Source of the DNA: Picosynechococcus sp. PCC 7117
Lineage (GTDB): Bacteria; Cyanobacteriota; Cyanobacteriia; Cyanobacteriales; MRBY01
NCBI RefSeq assembly: GCF_001693275.1
Contig: NZ_CP016477.1
Span: 1,984,001-2,048,000 of the forward strand
Length of the DNA stretch: 64,000 nucleotides
Direction of reading: 5' to 3'
This document shows, piece by piece, positions 45,299 to 54,732 of the stretch. Numbering within the stretch: the first letter of the stretch is position 1; the number at the start of each line of letters is the position of its first letter. The position numbers were made by a program, and so were the translations under genes. The notes below the pieces were generated by a model. The model ran no database searches. It had not been told where the DNA came from and saw nothing but the letters and a program-made list of their open reading frames with translations.

Positions 45299-47062
45299 GT
45301 GAGCAAAAACTTTCAACCACTGAGCAGCGGTGAAGTGCTGTCGATTAATAGCGAATCCCGTTTTGTAATCGGCCATAGCACTTTTCGCGTTGACGAGTTC
45401 GCCGCCGCCTTAAAGCAACTCTTGCTAGAACAAGGGTTGGGGGGACTCACCGAAGAAACCGTTGATTGGTTAACAGATAACGGCATTGAATGTGATGTGC
45501 TGCGGTTTGGTGCCTCTGGTTGGGTCAAAGGAAAAGTCAGGCTACACCTTGAATTTGCCGAAGAAGACGGTGGGGAGGCAAGCGCAGACCCAAAGCCTAA
45601 GGCAGCTGCTGATCTCCTTCCTTCGGTAGCTGCCAGTGATTTCCCTAGTGCGACTGCCTCTACGACTTCTGAATCAGAATCAGACTTTGATGATTTGGAA
45701 CTAGAGTTTAACGAAGCAGAATTTGCTGACCTTGGTTTGGATTTTGATGATTCTGCATCTGATACCCCAGAGACAGATCTACCAGACCTTGACCTGCCGG
45801 ACATGGAGGTAGAACCCCAAGATGTTAGTGCAGATTTAGAAGATTTAAATCTAGCAACTGCCGATGGTGCTGATTTCTCTGATCAGGATGACCTGGATGA
45901 TTTTGAGGCCCTTTTTGAAGAATCTAGCGACACGGCCGAAGCAGACTTGGCAGAACCAATCGACGACCTTGATGATCTGTTCGGGGAAGAAGACTTTGAT
46001 TTTGATGCTGCTGTTGCCGAAGCAGAACCTGAGATTCATAGGCCTGACACAGCATCAGAGGAAACTGCGGGAGTCACTGATACCTTCTCAGAAGACCTAG
46101 ACTCAGAGGAATTAGAAGAGCCGCCAGACTTTGCCGAGACAATGACTCCCGAGGCAGATCTTACCGGGATCGCCCCAGAAGCTGATCACGGTGAGGAGAA
46201 TATCTCGACTAGCACCTCAGAACCCGTTGAAAAGTCCACCGTTAATGGTAAAGAAACCATTGTTTTTCAAGAGACCCTGGTGCAGCCGGATGAAGAGTTT
46301 TTAGAAAATATTTTTGATCAAGAAACTTCTGAATCCCCAGAGCAACAAACTTCAGACGCAGAAGCTGAGCTTCAAGAAACTGATGATTTAGAGACATTGT
46401 TTGCGGAAGATACACCAGCTAATGCACTAAATGAAGCAATTTCTGACGAAGATCTTAATGATTTGTTTGGTGATACAGAAGAGGGCGATTTTGATCTTGA
46501 TTTAGATTTAGATTTAGATGAATTTGCCGACGACGATGAGCCAACTGCAATCACCGTCGATAGCATTGAAGAACAGGAAATGGCCCTTACAGACCTGTTT
46601 GATGAACCGGAGCAAATTCCAGAGGAAGACGATTTATTCCAATCCCTATTGGAAGAGAGCCCAACCCCTGAGACTGGTGATTTAGAAACTTTAGATCTAC
46701 CAGAAGATCTACCGGAGATGGAGACAGAAAGTATTCCTGAAGCCCTAGAAACAGATTCTCTTGAGGCTCCTAATCCCTTTGGAGAGGTGACAGAAGATCA
46801 AGCACCAACCCAGGCGGATGTTTCAGAGGCAGATGATCCGTTTGCGGTGTTTACAGGTCAGGATGCCGAAAGTCTAGATGATCTGTCAGGGGATTTGGAG
46901 TTGTCTTTAGATGAGGCAGAAGAGCCATTATCCGAGGATAGTGATCTCGATTTAGACGATCTTTTTGATGACTCAGAAGTTTCAAGTCCCCAAAATACCC
47001 AAGCATCGGAGGATGATCTGGGCCAGTTTATTAATGTTGCGATGTTTCGTAAAAAGCCATAA
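45299..47062 (+). CDS. KGK-domain protein with a long, very acidic repeat tail
   Basis: The 587-residue product starts at GTG 45299, with GGGGA upstream. Residues 1-85 form a KGK domain, with FVIGHSTFRVDEFAAALKQLL and the name-giving GWVKGKVRL. The other 500 residues are dominated by Asp, Glu, Ser, Thr and Pro. They hold at least seven short copies of a Leu-Phe motif after acidic residues, such as EALFEES, DDLFGEED, ETLFAED, NDLFGDTE, TDLFDEPE, DDLFQSL and DDLFDDSE. A DLDLDLDLD run comes from tandem GATTTA units near 46490. The protein ends basic (MFRKKP). It has no signal peptide or TM segment. The KGK family has no known function, and disorder with multivalent binding is my inference. Confidence 0.85.
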   Translation: MSKNFQPLSSGEVLSINSESRFVIGHSTFRVDEFAAALKQLLLEQGLGGLTEETVDWLTDNGIECDVLRFGASGWVKGKVRLHLEFAEEDGGEASADPKPKAAADLLPSVAASDFPSATASTTSESESDFDDLELEFNEAEFADLGLDFDDSASDTPETDLPDLDLPDMEVEPQDVSADLEDLNLATADGADFSDQDDLDDFEALFEESSDTAEADLAEPIDDLDDLFGEEDFDFDAAVAEAEPEIHRPDTASEETAGVTDTFSEDLDSEELEEPPDFAETMTPEADLTGIAPEADHGEENISTSTSEPVEKSTVNGKETIVFQETLVQPDEEFLENIFDQETSESPEQQTSDAEAELQETDDLETLFAEDTPANALNEAISDEDLNDLFGDTEEGDFDLDLDLDLDEFADDDEPTAITVDSIEEQEMALTDLFDEPEQIPEEDDLFQSLLEESPTPETGDLETLDLPEDLPEMETESIPEALETDSLEAPNPFGEVTEDQAPTQADVSEADDPFAVFTGQDAESLDDLSGDLELSLDEAEEPLSEDSDLDLDDLFDDSEVSSPQNTQASEDDLGQFINVAMFRKKP

Positions 47063-47115
47063 GCCTGGATACGAAGGTAATGATCCTATGGGCGTATTAG
47101 TAGATCGATGATTCC

Positions 47116-48144
47116 ATGAACTGGAGTCCTTTACACGCGCGGCTACACCAACATTTGAAGGAGTCAAATTTATTGCCTGCAGGGGCCAAGCTCATCATGG
47201 CTGTCTCCGGCGGGCAAGATTCTGTGTGTTTAAGTCGGTTAATGCTGGACTTACAACGCCATTGGCAATGGTCCTTGGCGATCGCCCATTGTTACCATGG
47301 CTGGCCCGGTGATGAAGAGATTGCCGCCCACGTACAAACTCTGGGGGCACAATGGCAGTTACCTTTCTACCTCTGCCGCGCGGCGTCGTCTCTTCCAGAA
47401 ACAGAAAATGCGGCACGCCGCTGGCGCTATGAAACCCTAACTCACTTAGCAGAACAACTCGATCAGGCCTATGTGGTGACGGGTCATACCCAAAGTGACC
47501 GTGCAGAAACCTTAATATATAACCTGGTGCGGGGGGCGGGGACGGCTGGTCTAGGCAGTCTCACCGAACGGCGATCGCTCTCCGACAAGGTCAAGCTGGT
47601 GCGTCCTTTGTTGACAATTACGCGACAGGAAACGGGGGAATTTTGCCGACAATTTAATCTGCCTGTGTGTCTTGATCCTTTCAATCAACAAATGCGCTTT
47701 AAACGCAACCAAATACGCCAGCAAATCTTGCCCCATTTACGGACATTAAACACCCAAGCCGATAAACACCTTGCCCAAACAGCGCTCATTTTGCAGGATG
47801 AAAATGACTACCTTGAGGCGATCACCCAACAATATCTCCAGCAAGCCCTAACTCCCCAGCAACATCTCCATCGCCTTGTCCTACAGCCCTTACACATTGC
47901 CCTCCAACGCCGGATTATCCGGCAATATCTCCAGCAAGTTTTGCCCAAAATGCCTACCTTCGCCCAAATTAGCGCTACAGTCGAGTTGATCCATGGCTGC
48001 AATGGCGATCGCCTCAGCACTTTACCCGGTAAAATTCAACTGCAAGTCATGGGAGAATGGCTTGTGCCGGAAGCACTAAAATCAAATTTACCCAAATCAA
48101 TTAATAATCAAGATCATTATCCGCCGCAGGCCAAAGACTATTAA
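47116..48144 (+). CDS. tilS: tRNA(Ile)-lysidine synthase
   Basis: The 342-residue protein has the PP-loop SGGQDS at 31-36, AIAHCYHGWPGDE and VTGHTQSDRAETLIYNLVRGAG, which identify TilS. It converts C34 of tRNA-Ile(CAU) to lysidine so that it reads AUA. It is an essential cytosolic enzyme. The C-terminal part (about 210-330) is shorter than in E. coli, as is usual in cyanobacteria. A 53-bp spacer separates it from the KGK gene, so the two may share a transcript. Confidence 0.94.
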   Translation: MNWSPLHARLHQHLKESNLLPAGAKLIMAVSGGQDSVCLSRLMLDLQRHWQWSLAIAHCYHGWPGDEEIAAHVQTLGAQWQLPFYLCRAASSLPETENAARRWRYETLTHLAEQLDQAYVVTGHTQSDRAETLIYNLVRGAGTAGLGSLTERRSLSDKVKLVRPLLTITRQETGEFCRQFNLPVCLDPFNQQMRFKRNQIRQQILPHLRTLNTQADKHLAQTALILQDENDYLEAITQQYLQQALTPQQHLHRLVLQPLHIALQRRIIRQYLQQVLPKMPTFAQISATVELIHGCNGDRLSTLPGKIQLQVMGEWLVPEALKSNLPKSINNQDHYPPQAKDY

Positions 48145-48473
48145 TTCCGTAGATTTAGGGAGTCTTTTGAAAGAATTTAAAAGGCAATCTTCCCTGGTTT
48201 TTCAGTAGTTTCACGGAGTTTTGTTGAAGATTCCGTAAAAAGTAGTGAATTTTGATAAAAATCAATACTATTTCGAATCTACCTATGCCAATATTATGAT
48301 CACGAACAGTACAACTGACGGATGTTAGGGGTATCTAAATTTATCTTTCCCAAAATCCTCCCTTAGTCTCGCATTAATTTTGAAGTTTTTCATCAGAAAA
48401 ATAGCGTATCTTTTTTAGTTTGCTCCAATCCATTTCTCAGTAATCGCTTGACCATTAATCTGGCCGAAAAATA
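48145..48473. other. Gene-free leader region of sigF, 329 bp
   Basis: An AT-rich stretch lies between tilS and sigF. It contains the inverted repeat TTGAT-AAAA-ATCAA at 48252-48265 and a TATTAT at 48292-48297 that could be a -10 element. No reading frame or RNA gene was recognised. No T-tract terminator was seen after tilS. Confidence 0.4.
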
Positions 48474-49253
48474 ATGGAACCTACGACGACAAAAGTTAGT
48501 GACAATATTAAGTCAAAAACCCTGGAACTGTTACAGGAATATCGGCAGTCCCAAGATGTCAAAATTCGTAATCAGATTGTAAGTTTAAATATTGGCTTGG
48601 TTCGCAAAGAAGCCCACCATTGGTCGAGACAATGTAGCGAAAATTTTGATGATCTCATGCAGGTGGGGAGCTTGGGTTTGCTCCGGGCCATTGAGCGATT
48701 CACCCTAGAGCGGGGCAATGCTTTCAGTTCCTTTGCGAATCCCTATATCCGCGGTGAAATTCAACATTACCTGCGAGATAAAAGCTCTACTGTCCGTATT
48801 CCCCGCCGAATGTTGCAATTGCGGCAACAGTCTAACCGCTTTATCCACACTTTTCGCCAAGAACATAATCGACAACCCTCTGCCATCGAAATCGCTGAAC
48901 ATCTCAACATTTCTGTAACTGAATGGCAATCCATTAATCTGGCTTATCAAAACCGTGATCCTGTCAGTCTTGATGTTTCTGTAAAAGCTGACCAAGGGGA
49001 AAATACTTCTTTAGGAGATCTGGTTCCGGATCCGGGTTACAAAAGCTTTCAACTGGCCATTGAAGATCAAATTCGCATTCAACAGGGCCTTGCTCAACTC
49101 GAAGAACATACCCGCAAGGTATTGGAATTTGTTTTTCTCCATGACCTTACCCAAAAAGAGGCCGCTGACCTACTAGGAGTGAGTGTTATTACCGTGTCAC
49201 GACGGATTAAAAAAGGGATTAATTCCCTTAAGAAAATCCTCGGTGGTGATTAG
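48474..49253 (+). CDS. sigF: Group 3 RNA polymerase sigma factor SigF
   Basis: The 259-residue sigma-70 family protein lacks region 1.1. Region 2 is seen in NIGLVRKEAHHW, FDDLMQVGSLGLLRAIERF and FSSFANPYIRGEIQHYLRDK, region 3 follows, and region 4 ends with LTQKEAADLLGVSVITVSRRIKKG. Its size and the FSSFANPYIRGEIQHYLRD block match cyanobacterial SigF of the SigB/F/FliA class, which controls pilus and surface genes in Synechocystis. The stop codon directly abuts the stop of the convergent DnaJ-like gene. Confidence 0.88.
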   Translation: MEPTTTKVSDNIKSKTLELLQEYRQSQDVKIRNQIVSLNIGLVRKEAHHWSRQCSENFDDLMQVGSLGLLRAIERFTLERGNAFSSFANPYIRGEIQHYLRDKSSTVRIPRRMLQLRQQSNRFIHTFRQEHNRQPSAIEIAEHLNISVTEWQSINLAYQNRDPVSLDVSVKADQGENTSLGDLVPDPGYKSFQLAIEDQIRIQQGLAQLEEHTRKVLEFVFLHDLTQKEAADLLGVSVITVSRRIKKGINSLKKILGGD

Positions 49254-50231
49254 TTAGAGGCTTACCTTTTGGAGGCGATCGCGGGGTTTAAAAGAATTAA
49301 GCGCCCGGAGCTTCTCATAACACTCTTGTTCCGCTTCGGTGGGTGCAGCAGGGACAGTAATCTCTATTTTGACAAGCTGATCTGTGCGGTTTCCCTTTGG
49401 TTTGGGCCAGCCCTTGCCTCGGAGTCGCAGTGATTGTCCTGATTTAATCCCTGGGGGAATTTTCATCGTCACCATACCATCCGGCGTTGGGACGGCGACA
49501 GATGCCCCTAGCACAGCCTCATCGGGGGTAATGGGTAAAGTACAGATTAAGTTATCCCCTTCAAAGTGGAAAAAGTGATGGGCCTGGAGCTGAACAATTA
49601 AATACAGATCACCCCTCTGGCCGCCCATGGCACTGGGAGAACCTTTGCCCTTGACACGGATTTTATTGCCGTTGGTTACTCCTGCTGGGATTTTGACTGT
49701 AATTGTCTCTGTGCCTAGGCTCAACCGTTTTTCAACACCGCGAAAGGCTTCGGACAATGTCAGTTGAATATTTGCTTCTCGATCGGCGCCTTGGGTTGTA
49801 CCACTCGCTGCTGTATTGAAACCAAAATCACTGTAGGGATTCCCTGTGCCTCTTGGCCCAGCACCCGCTGCGGCTCGTCCGAGTAAATCGTTAATAAATT
49901 CATCAAAGCTGCCAAAATTACCAAAGTCGAAGTTACTAAAGTTCTCAAAATCGACGTTTACGCCAGCACCATAGGGACTACCGCCCCCGCGAGCAGCCTG
50001 TTGCCAGTATTGGCCAAACTGATCATATTTTTGTCGTTTTTCTGGATCAGAAAGAACTTCGTATGCTTCACTAATTTCCTTAAACTTCGCTTCAGCGGCA
50101 TCATTACCTGGATTGCGATCAGGATGGTATTGGAGAGCGAGCTTGCGAAACTTTTTCTTAATTTCATCGGCAGAGGCACTTTTACTGACCCCAAGGATGG
50201 AATAGTAATCTTTAAAATCCGTTGCTGCCAT
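49254..50231 (-). CDS. DnaJ-family co-chaperone without zinc finger (CbpA-type)
   Basis: The 325-residue protein has an N-terminal J domain (about 5-70) with the HPD motif in [10 protein letters not shown] Gly/Phe-rich linker (about 80-145) and a DnaJ C-terminal peptide-binding region (about 155-310) with [19 protein letters not shown] and [19 protein letters not shown] follow. The CxxCxGxG zinc repeats are absent, so this is a type II Hsp40. It stimulates DnaK ATPase in the cytosol. It converges on sigF with no bases between the stop codons. Confidence 0.92.
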   Translation of the reverse strand: MAATDFKDYYSILGVSKSASADEIKKKFRKLALQYHPDRNPGNDAAEAKFKEISEAYEVLSDPEKRQKYDQFGQYWQQAARGGGSPYGAGVNVDFENFSNFDFGNFGSFDEFINDLLGRAAAGAGPRGTGNPYSDFGFNTAASGTTQGADREANIQLTLSEAFRGVEKRLSLGTETITVKIPAGVTNGNKIRVKGKGSPSAMGGQRGDLYLIVQLQAHHFFHFEGDNLICTLPITPDEAVLGASVAVPTPDGMVTMKIPPGIKSGQSLRLRGKGWPKPKGNRTDQLVKIEITVPAAPTEAEQECYEKLRALNSFKPRDRLQKVSL

Positions 50232-50352
50232 CGAAATTAAGCCTCCTTGCGGGGGTCATGATTCACTACACCATAGAATAGCAAATTGCTCTGCCAAGAA
50301 TGGTTTGGTTTTCCCGATGGTGCGTTGTTAGATTTCCGTATTGGAAGCGGTT

Positions 50353-52587
50353 TTAAAAGGCCTCACGCATATAAGCGCCCCACAGTTTAGCCGCGTATGA
50401 GCTCCCGCCCCGGGTTGGACTATTATCGTCGTTTCCCAACCAAATGGCCGTTACTAAATCTTGGGAGGGGACATAGCCAACAAACCACAGGTCAACATTA
50501 CTGTTCGTTGTCCCTGTTTTGCCGGCTTCATCAAGGCCCAGACGGGCGGCGGTGCCTGTGCCCCCTTGAATCACTCCCTGAAGCATACTGGTCATGGTGC
50601 GGGCGGTATCGCGGGAAATGACTTGTTCTCGGTGGAGATCGGCGCGGTTACTGAAATCGTAGAGTAAATGACAGCTATCAATGGTTTCACCAGTACAGTC
50701 GCTGCTGTCAAAAATCCGACGGATGGCGTGGGGTTTATTCCAGGTACCGTCGTTGGCAAAGGTCGCATAGGCCCCTGCCATTTCTAAAACAGAGACTTCA
50801 CTTTCTCCCAAAATCAAACCAGGGGAGGGTCTCAGTTGTGAGTCTACGCCTAACTGTTGGGCAAAGTTAATGACGCCATCTAACCCCACTGTCTGGGCAA
50901 TGCGCAGGGCGATCGCATTTTCCGATTGGGCCATGCCGCGAAACATATCGGTACTGGCGGTGCTGGTGCGCTCACAACCACGGTATTGTTGTCCTTGCCA
51001 ATTGAGAGGCGCACAGGAAAAGGCAGTGTAGGGGGAAATGCCCTGTTCAAGGGCAGCACCATAGCCAAACACCTTAAAAGTTGAACCCGGTTGTCGTTTC
51101 GCCTGGACGGCGCGATTAAATTGGCTTTCGGCATAATCTTTGCCGCCAACCATGGCGAGAATTTCACCCGTGTCGCTATCGAGGGTGGTGATCGCCCCTT
51201 GGGAAAATCCGACCTGGGTGCCATCCTGCTCAATGGAGGCCTTGAGAGCCGAGGCCGCTTTCTGTTGCATCGTGATATCCAGCCCCGTTTCGATGTAGAG
51301 ATTCCCCATTTTCAGGGCATCTTCCCCCAGTAATTCCGTCAACTCCTGCTGTACATAGCCATAAAAGTAAGGAGCAGCATTGTTCGATAGCGAACGGCGG
51401 GCTTCTTCACTTAAACGCTCTTCGATGGGGGTTAACTTTGCCTGACGTTGTTCTTGATCGGTGATCATCCCCAACTTGTGCATCCGGTCAATCACAAGAT
51501 TGCGCTGTTCGCGGGATTTATCCGGATCAACAATGGGATTAAAGGCATTTGGGGCGGGCAACATGGCGATCAAAGTCGCAGATTCCAGCAAATCGAGGTC
51601 TCGGGCTGACTTGTCAAAATAAAACTGAGCCGCATCCTCAAAACCCGATTGGCCCACCCCCAGGTAAACCTTGTTTAAATACAGCAGCAAAATTTCATCT
51701 TTACTGAAGAAAGTTTCCATCTTCAAGGCGACAATTATTTCCCGCAATTTACGGCTGGCACTTTTTTCTCGCCCCACCTCTGGAAATAGACTCCGGGCCA
51801 CCTGTTGCGTAATTGTACTTGCCCCTTGGGTCGCGCTTCCCCGTAAAAGGGCCACCCTGATCGCCCGCGCAATCCCAATGGGATCAATGCCTGGGTGCCA
51901 ATAAAAACGGGCATCCTCAGAAGCCATTACCCCGTTTTTTAGGTAAGGTGAAAAATCCTTGAGCCGCTGCAGTTCCCGATGGCTATCGGTAGTAACAGGA
52001 TTAATTGCGGTCTCTCCGTCCCGGGAAAAAATCACGACAGGGCCTGTAACGCCGGAGGGAAGAGGATTTAAAGGATATTTTGTCCATTGCCATAGCAAGA
52101 ATAGGGTCAAGAAACCGACGAAGCCACCACCGCTTAACAGACTATACCGAATAATTTTGACCCAGACCGGCATTTCATAACGGTAGGTCAAACAAGCGGC
52201 CTGGGCTAATTCGGGGGGCGCAAGATGAATCACGTCACCATGGCGGAGGGGAAAATGTTTAACTTTACGCCGATTGACATAAATACCATTAGAAGAGCGT
52301 TCGTCATGGATGAGGTAATGGCGCGGATTTTCGGGATCTTTACTAAGTGAAAAATGTTGGGCACTCACCGTTTCGTTGCGGATGGTGATGTCTTGGCTCG
52401 AACTCCGGCCCCCTGTGTGGCGATCGCCAATCAACGGAAAAGGTTGTGTCTGGCCTTCAATGTGTAACTCAGGTACGCGAGCACCAGGCTTGAGGGTATG
52501 CTGCCCAAAGTGAACCATCGTGTTGAAGGCTTGGGTGACCATCTGTCCCAATTGTGTTTTTGGAGGTTGGGGATTTTGTTGGGTCAT
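50353..52587 (-). CDS. Class A penicillin-binding protein with N-terminal FHA domain
   Basis: From ATG at 52587 the product has 744 residues. An FHA domain occupies about 60-125, with GGRSSSQDITI, SAQHFSL and SSNGIYVN. One TM helix follows near 155-175. The GT51 glycosyltransferase domain has EDARFYWHPGIDP and GASTITQQVARSLF. The transpeptidase domain has the catalytic Ser in PGSTFK, SEN, and KTGTT. It polymerises and cross-links peptidoglycan in the periplasm, while the FHA domain faces the cytoplasm and could bind a phosphothreonine protein. The frame extends upstream to TTG at 52623, but the ATG start gives a normal FHA N-terminus. Confidence 0.93.
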   Translation of the reverse strand: MTQQNPQPPKTQLGQMVTQAFNTMVHFGQHTLKPGARVPELHIEGQTQPFPLIGDRHTGGRSSSQDITIRNETVSAQHFSLSKDPENPRHYLIHDERSSNGIYVNRRKVKHFPLRHGDVIHLAPPELAQAACLTYRYEMPVWVKIIRYSLLSGGGFVGFLTLFLLWQWTKYPLNPLPSGVTGPVVIFSRDGETAINPVTTDSHRELQRLKDFSPYLKNGVMASEDARFYWHPGIDPIGIARAIRVALLRGSATQGASTITQQVARSLFPEVGREKSASRKLREIIVALKMETFFSKDEILLLYLNKVYLGVGQSGFEDAAQFYFDKSARDLDLLESATLIAMLPAPNAFNPIVDPDKSREQRNLVIDRMHKLGMITDQEQRQAKLTPIEERLSEEARRSLSNNAAPYFYGYVQQELTELLGEDALKMGNLYIETGLDITMQQKAASALKASIEQDGTQVGFSQGAITTLDSDTGEILAMVGGKDYAESQFNRAVQAKRQPGSTFKVFGYGAALEQGISPYTAFSCAPLNWQGQQYRGCERTSTASTDMFRGMAQSENAIALRIAQTVGLDGVINFAQQLGVDSQLRPSPGLILGESEVSVLEMAGAYATFANDGTWNKPHAIRRIFDSSDCTGETIDSCHLLYDFSNRADLHREQVISRDTARTMTSMLQGVIQGGTGTAARLGLDEAGKTGTTNSNVDLWFVGYVPSQDLVTAIWLGNDDNSPTRGGSSYAAKLWGAYMREAF

Positions 52588-52710
52588 CGCGAGTACCACC
52601 ACAAAGAGACACTGAAAATACAAGATCTAGGGTAGTCAATTTTGGCGTGAAATTTAGACTTCGTTACCCATTCGTGAACCAAATTTTTGCCAATGACCCC
52701 AGATTTTGCC

Positions 52711-52740
52711 AAAAAAATAAGAGGCCGTTAATCGACCTCC
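52711..52740 (-). terminator. Intrinsic terminator of the apcABC operon
   Basis: On the minus strand GAGGTC pairs with GGCCTC through one G-U pair around GATTAAC and is followed by TTATTTTTTT. It lies about 45 bp after the apcC stop codon. Confidence 0.85.
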
Positions 52741-52783
52741 CCAAGTCAAACCCAAAAACAGATGGACACTTGACGATTTGTTT

Positions 52784-52987
52784 TTAGGTCAAACCAGTAT
52801 TGGTGCCGGGCTTACCAGTTGCCAGTTGCACCTTAACAATCTTGCCGCCCATCTTCATGATGCGTTGTTGCTCACGGAACCAATTGTCGTAGGGAACCAG
52901 CTTGGTGAAGTATGTATTTTGTAATTCACGCTGTGTCCGAATTCGGCTTTGGCTTGGTACACAGGCCGTAATTTTAAACATCCGCAT
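52784..52987 (-). CDS. apcC: Phycobilisome core linker Lc7.8
   Basis: The 67-residue protein begins MRMFKITACVPSQSRIRTQRELQNTYFTKLVP, the CpcD-like fold of the allophycocyanin core linker. It caps and stabilises the allophycocyanin trimer at the ends of core cylinders. It is third in the apcABC operon, 225 bp after apcB. That spacer contains a small hairpin near 53192-53208, which may lower apcC expression relative to apcAB. A terminator follows. Confidence 0.96.
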   Translation of the reverse strand: MRMFKITACVPSQSRIRTQRELQNTYFTKLVPYDNWFREQQRIMKMGGKIVKVQLATGKPGTNTGLT

Positions 52988-53212
52988 AGCTTAATGATCT
53001 CCTTAAAAGTTTTTGAACCCAGTCGTTTATCTGAAAGAGTTTTATTATCAAGGCTGATATAGCAAAGTTCGGAAGTCGCAACCCAGATCCTAGATCCCCA
53101 AAACTTGTACCCAGATAAACCTAGTAAAAGCTTATAAAGAGCTAGACAGTGAGCGCATACCTCCGAACTCAATTGGGTTACTACACCATTTGCATCCGAC
53201 AGATGCGAAGCA

Positions 53213-53698
53213 TTAGCTTAAGCCAGAGCAGATGTAGTCGAAGTAAACACCCATTTCACGGCCAGCGTCAGCACCGACAAGACCAGCAGTGACTTCTTTC
53301 ATTGCTTGGATTGCTTGAACAGTAGAACCAACGGGTACACCGAGGGAGTTGTAGGTTTCTTTCAAACCGTTGAGCACACGCTCATCGAGGATGGAAGGAT
53401 CGCCAGCAAGCATTGCATAGGTTGCATAGCGGAGGTAGTAGTCGAGGTCACGAATACAAGCAGCGTAACGACGAGTGGTGTACATGTTGCCACCAGGACG
53501 AGTTACATCGGAGTAAAGGAGAGACTTAGCAACAGCTTCCTTTACAATTGCTGCAGCGTTAGCACTGATGGTGCTAGCAGCACGGACACGGAGAGCACCA
53601 GTTGTGAAATAAGCCTTGAGCTTATCCATTGCACTGCCATCAAGGTACTTACCTTGGACGTCAGCAGAGTTGATTACAGAAGTAATTGCGTCTTGCAT
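53213..53698 (-). CDS. apcB: Allophycocyanin beta subunit
   Basis: The 161-residue phycobiliprotein starts [20 protein letters not shown]. It has the phycocyanobilin attachment Cys81 in [19 protein letters not shown] and the Asn71 that is usually methylated in beta subunits (PGGNMY). The globin-like fold length is standard. It pairs with ApcA in the phycobilisome core and passes energy to photosystem II. It lies 83 bp after apcA. Synonymous codon use is strongly biased, as expected for a very highly expressed gene. Confidence 0.98.
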   Translation of the reverse strand: MQDAITSVINSADVQGKYLDGSAMDKLKAYFTTGALRVRAASTISANAAAIVKEAVAKSLLYSDVTRPGGNMYTTRRYAACIRDLDYYLRYATYAMLAGDPSILDERVLNGLKETYNSLGVPVGSTVQAIQAMKEVTAGLVGADAGREMGVYFDYICSGLS

Positions 53699-53781
53699 TG
53701 TTATAATTCCTTATCTTAGTAGGTCTTAACGAAGTTCCAGAGGGTAAAAACCACTATGGAGAAAGTAATCAAATTTTATGA

Positions 53782-54267
53782 TTACTCCATTGCTCCGATG
53801 ACATAGTCAAAGTAAGCACCAGCTTCAGCTGCATCGTCGCCAGACATCATGCCAGTCGCAACAGCTTTCATTTCACGAACGGCCTGAGCAACCGCATCAA
53901 CGGGAGTGCCCAAGGACTTGTACATTTCGCGAACGCCAACAAGACCGATTTCTTCGATGGGAGTTACATCACCAGCAACGACACCGTAGGTGATTAGACG
54001 GAGATAGTAGTCCATGTCACGGAGGCAAGTTGCAGTCATTTCTTCGCCGTAAGCGTTACCGCCGGGAGAAACAACGTCGGGGCGCTTCTGGAAGAGGGCA
54101 TCACCAGCAGATTTGATGATGCGCTCACGGGAGCCAGTCAGGGTTTCAGCGATCCGAAGACGGCTTTCACCAGAAGTAACAAAAGCTTTGATGCGATCGA
54201 GTTCACCGGGGCTGAGGTAACGAGCTTCAGCGTCGGCATTCACGATGGATTTCGTGACAATACTCAT
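53782..54267 (-). CDS. apcA: Allophycocyanin alpha subunit
   Basis: The 161-residue protein begins [22 protein letters not shown] and attaches phycocyanobilin at Cys81 in [14 protein letters not shown]. It forms the alpha-beta monomer of allophycocyanin in the core. AGGAGG lies directly upstream of the ATG, an unusually strong ribosome site. It is the first gene of apcABC, and apcE, the core-membrane linker often found upstream, is not adjacent here. The 465-bp upstream region holds the promoter. Confidence 0.98.
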
Positions 54268-54732
54268 CTATGGATTCCTCCTCTAGATATGAGACTAAAT
54301 AAAGTAAATAATTACCAGATTTTAGGTTTAAACTGGTTTTTTATCAAATGAATGGTGGCTTTCTTTAATTTGCTTTATATTGCTCAAATTAAAACCAACA
54401 TTGTGGGTGTGTGAAGCCCCTAAGCGTCCGGATTACTACCTAAATGTTTCATCAGAGAAATAAGCCGACACTGTCCTAGGTTTTCCTACAGCCATCCGCA
54501 AATATTTTGCGTTACTGTGTCACCTCTCCTTGTTGTTTCGTAACAGTTTTTAACATCTACAGGGGCTAAGGGGGATCTTGGGTTGAGTGCTGTCCTGAGG
54601 GACTAGAGCTGGTATTTTTCTCAGGTGCTGGCAGGTTTACTGAAAAATAGACCTCGAATTTTGTCATGGAATAGACTTTGACACGCACGAAAATGCCAGG
54701 ATTGGGGGGTCGATGCCGAAAGCCAATGGTTT
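54268..54732 (-). promoter_or_regulatory. Promoter and leader region of apcABC
   Basis: This gene-free region of 465 bp precedes apcA and follows the DUF72 gene on the same strand. On the minus strand TATAAA at 54376-54381, about 109 bases before the apcA ATG, is a candidate -10 element. A perfect 6-3-6 palindrome CGCAAA-TAT-TTTGCG lies at 54497-54511, about 230 bases upstream of apcA, and could be an operator. The promoter call rests on context, and no -35 match was convincing. Confidence 0.4.

Noticed and set aside
45299-47062. The KGK protein tail as a frame-shifted or non-coding region
   Set aside because: The frame is uninterrupted for 500 codons with consistent acidic bias and ends in a distinct basic terminus, so it is real coding sequence.
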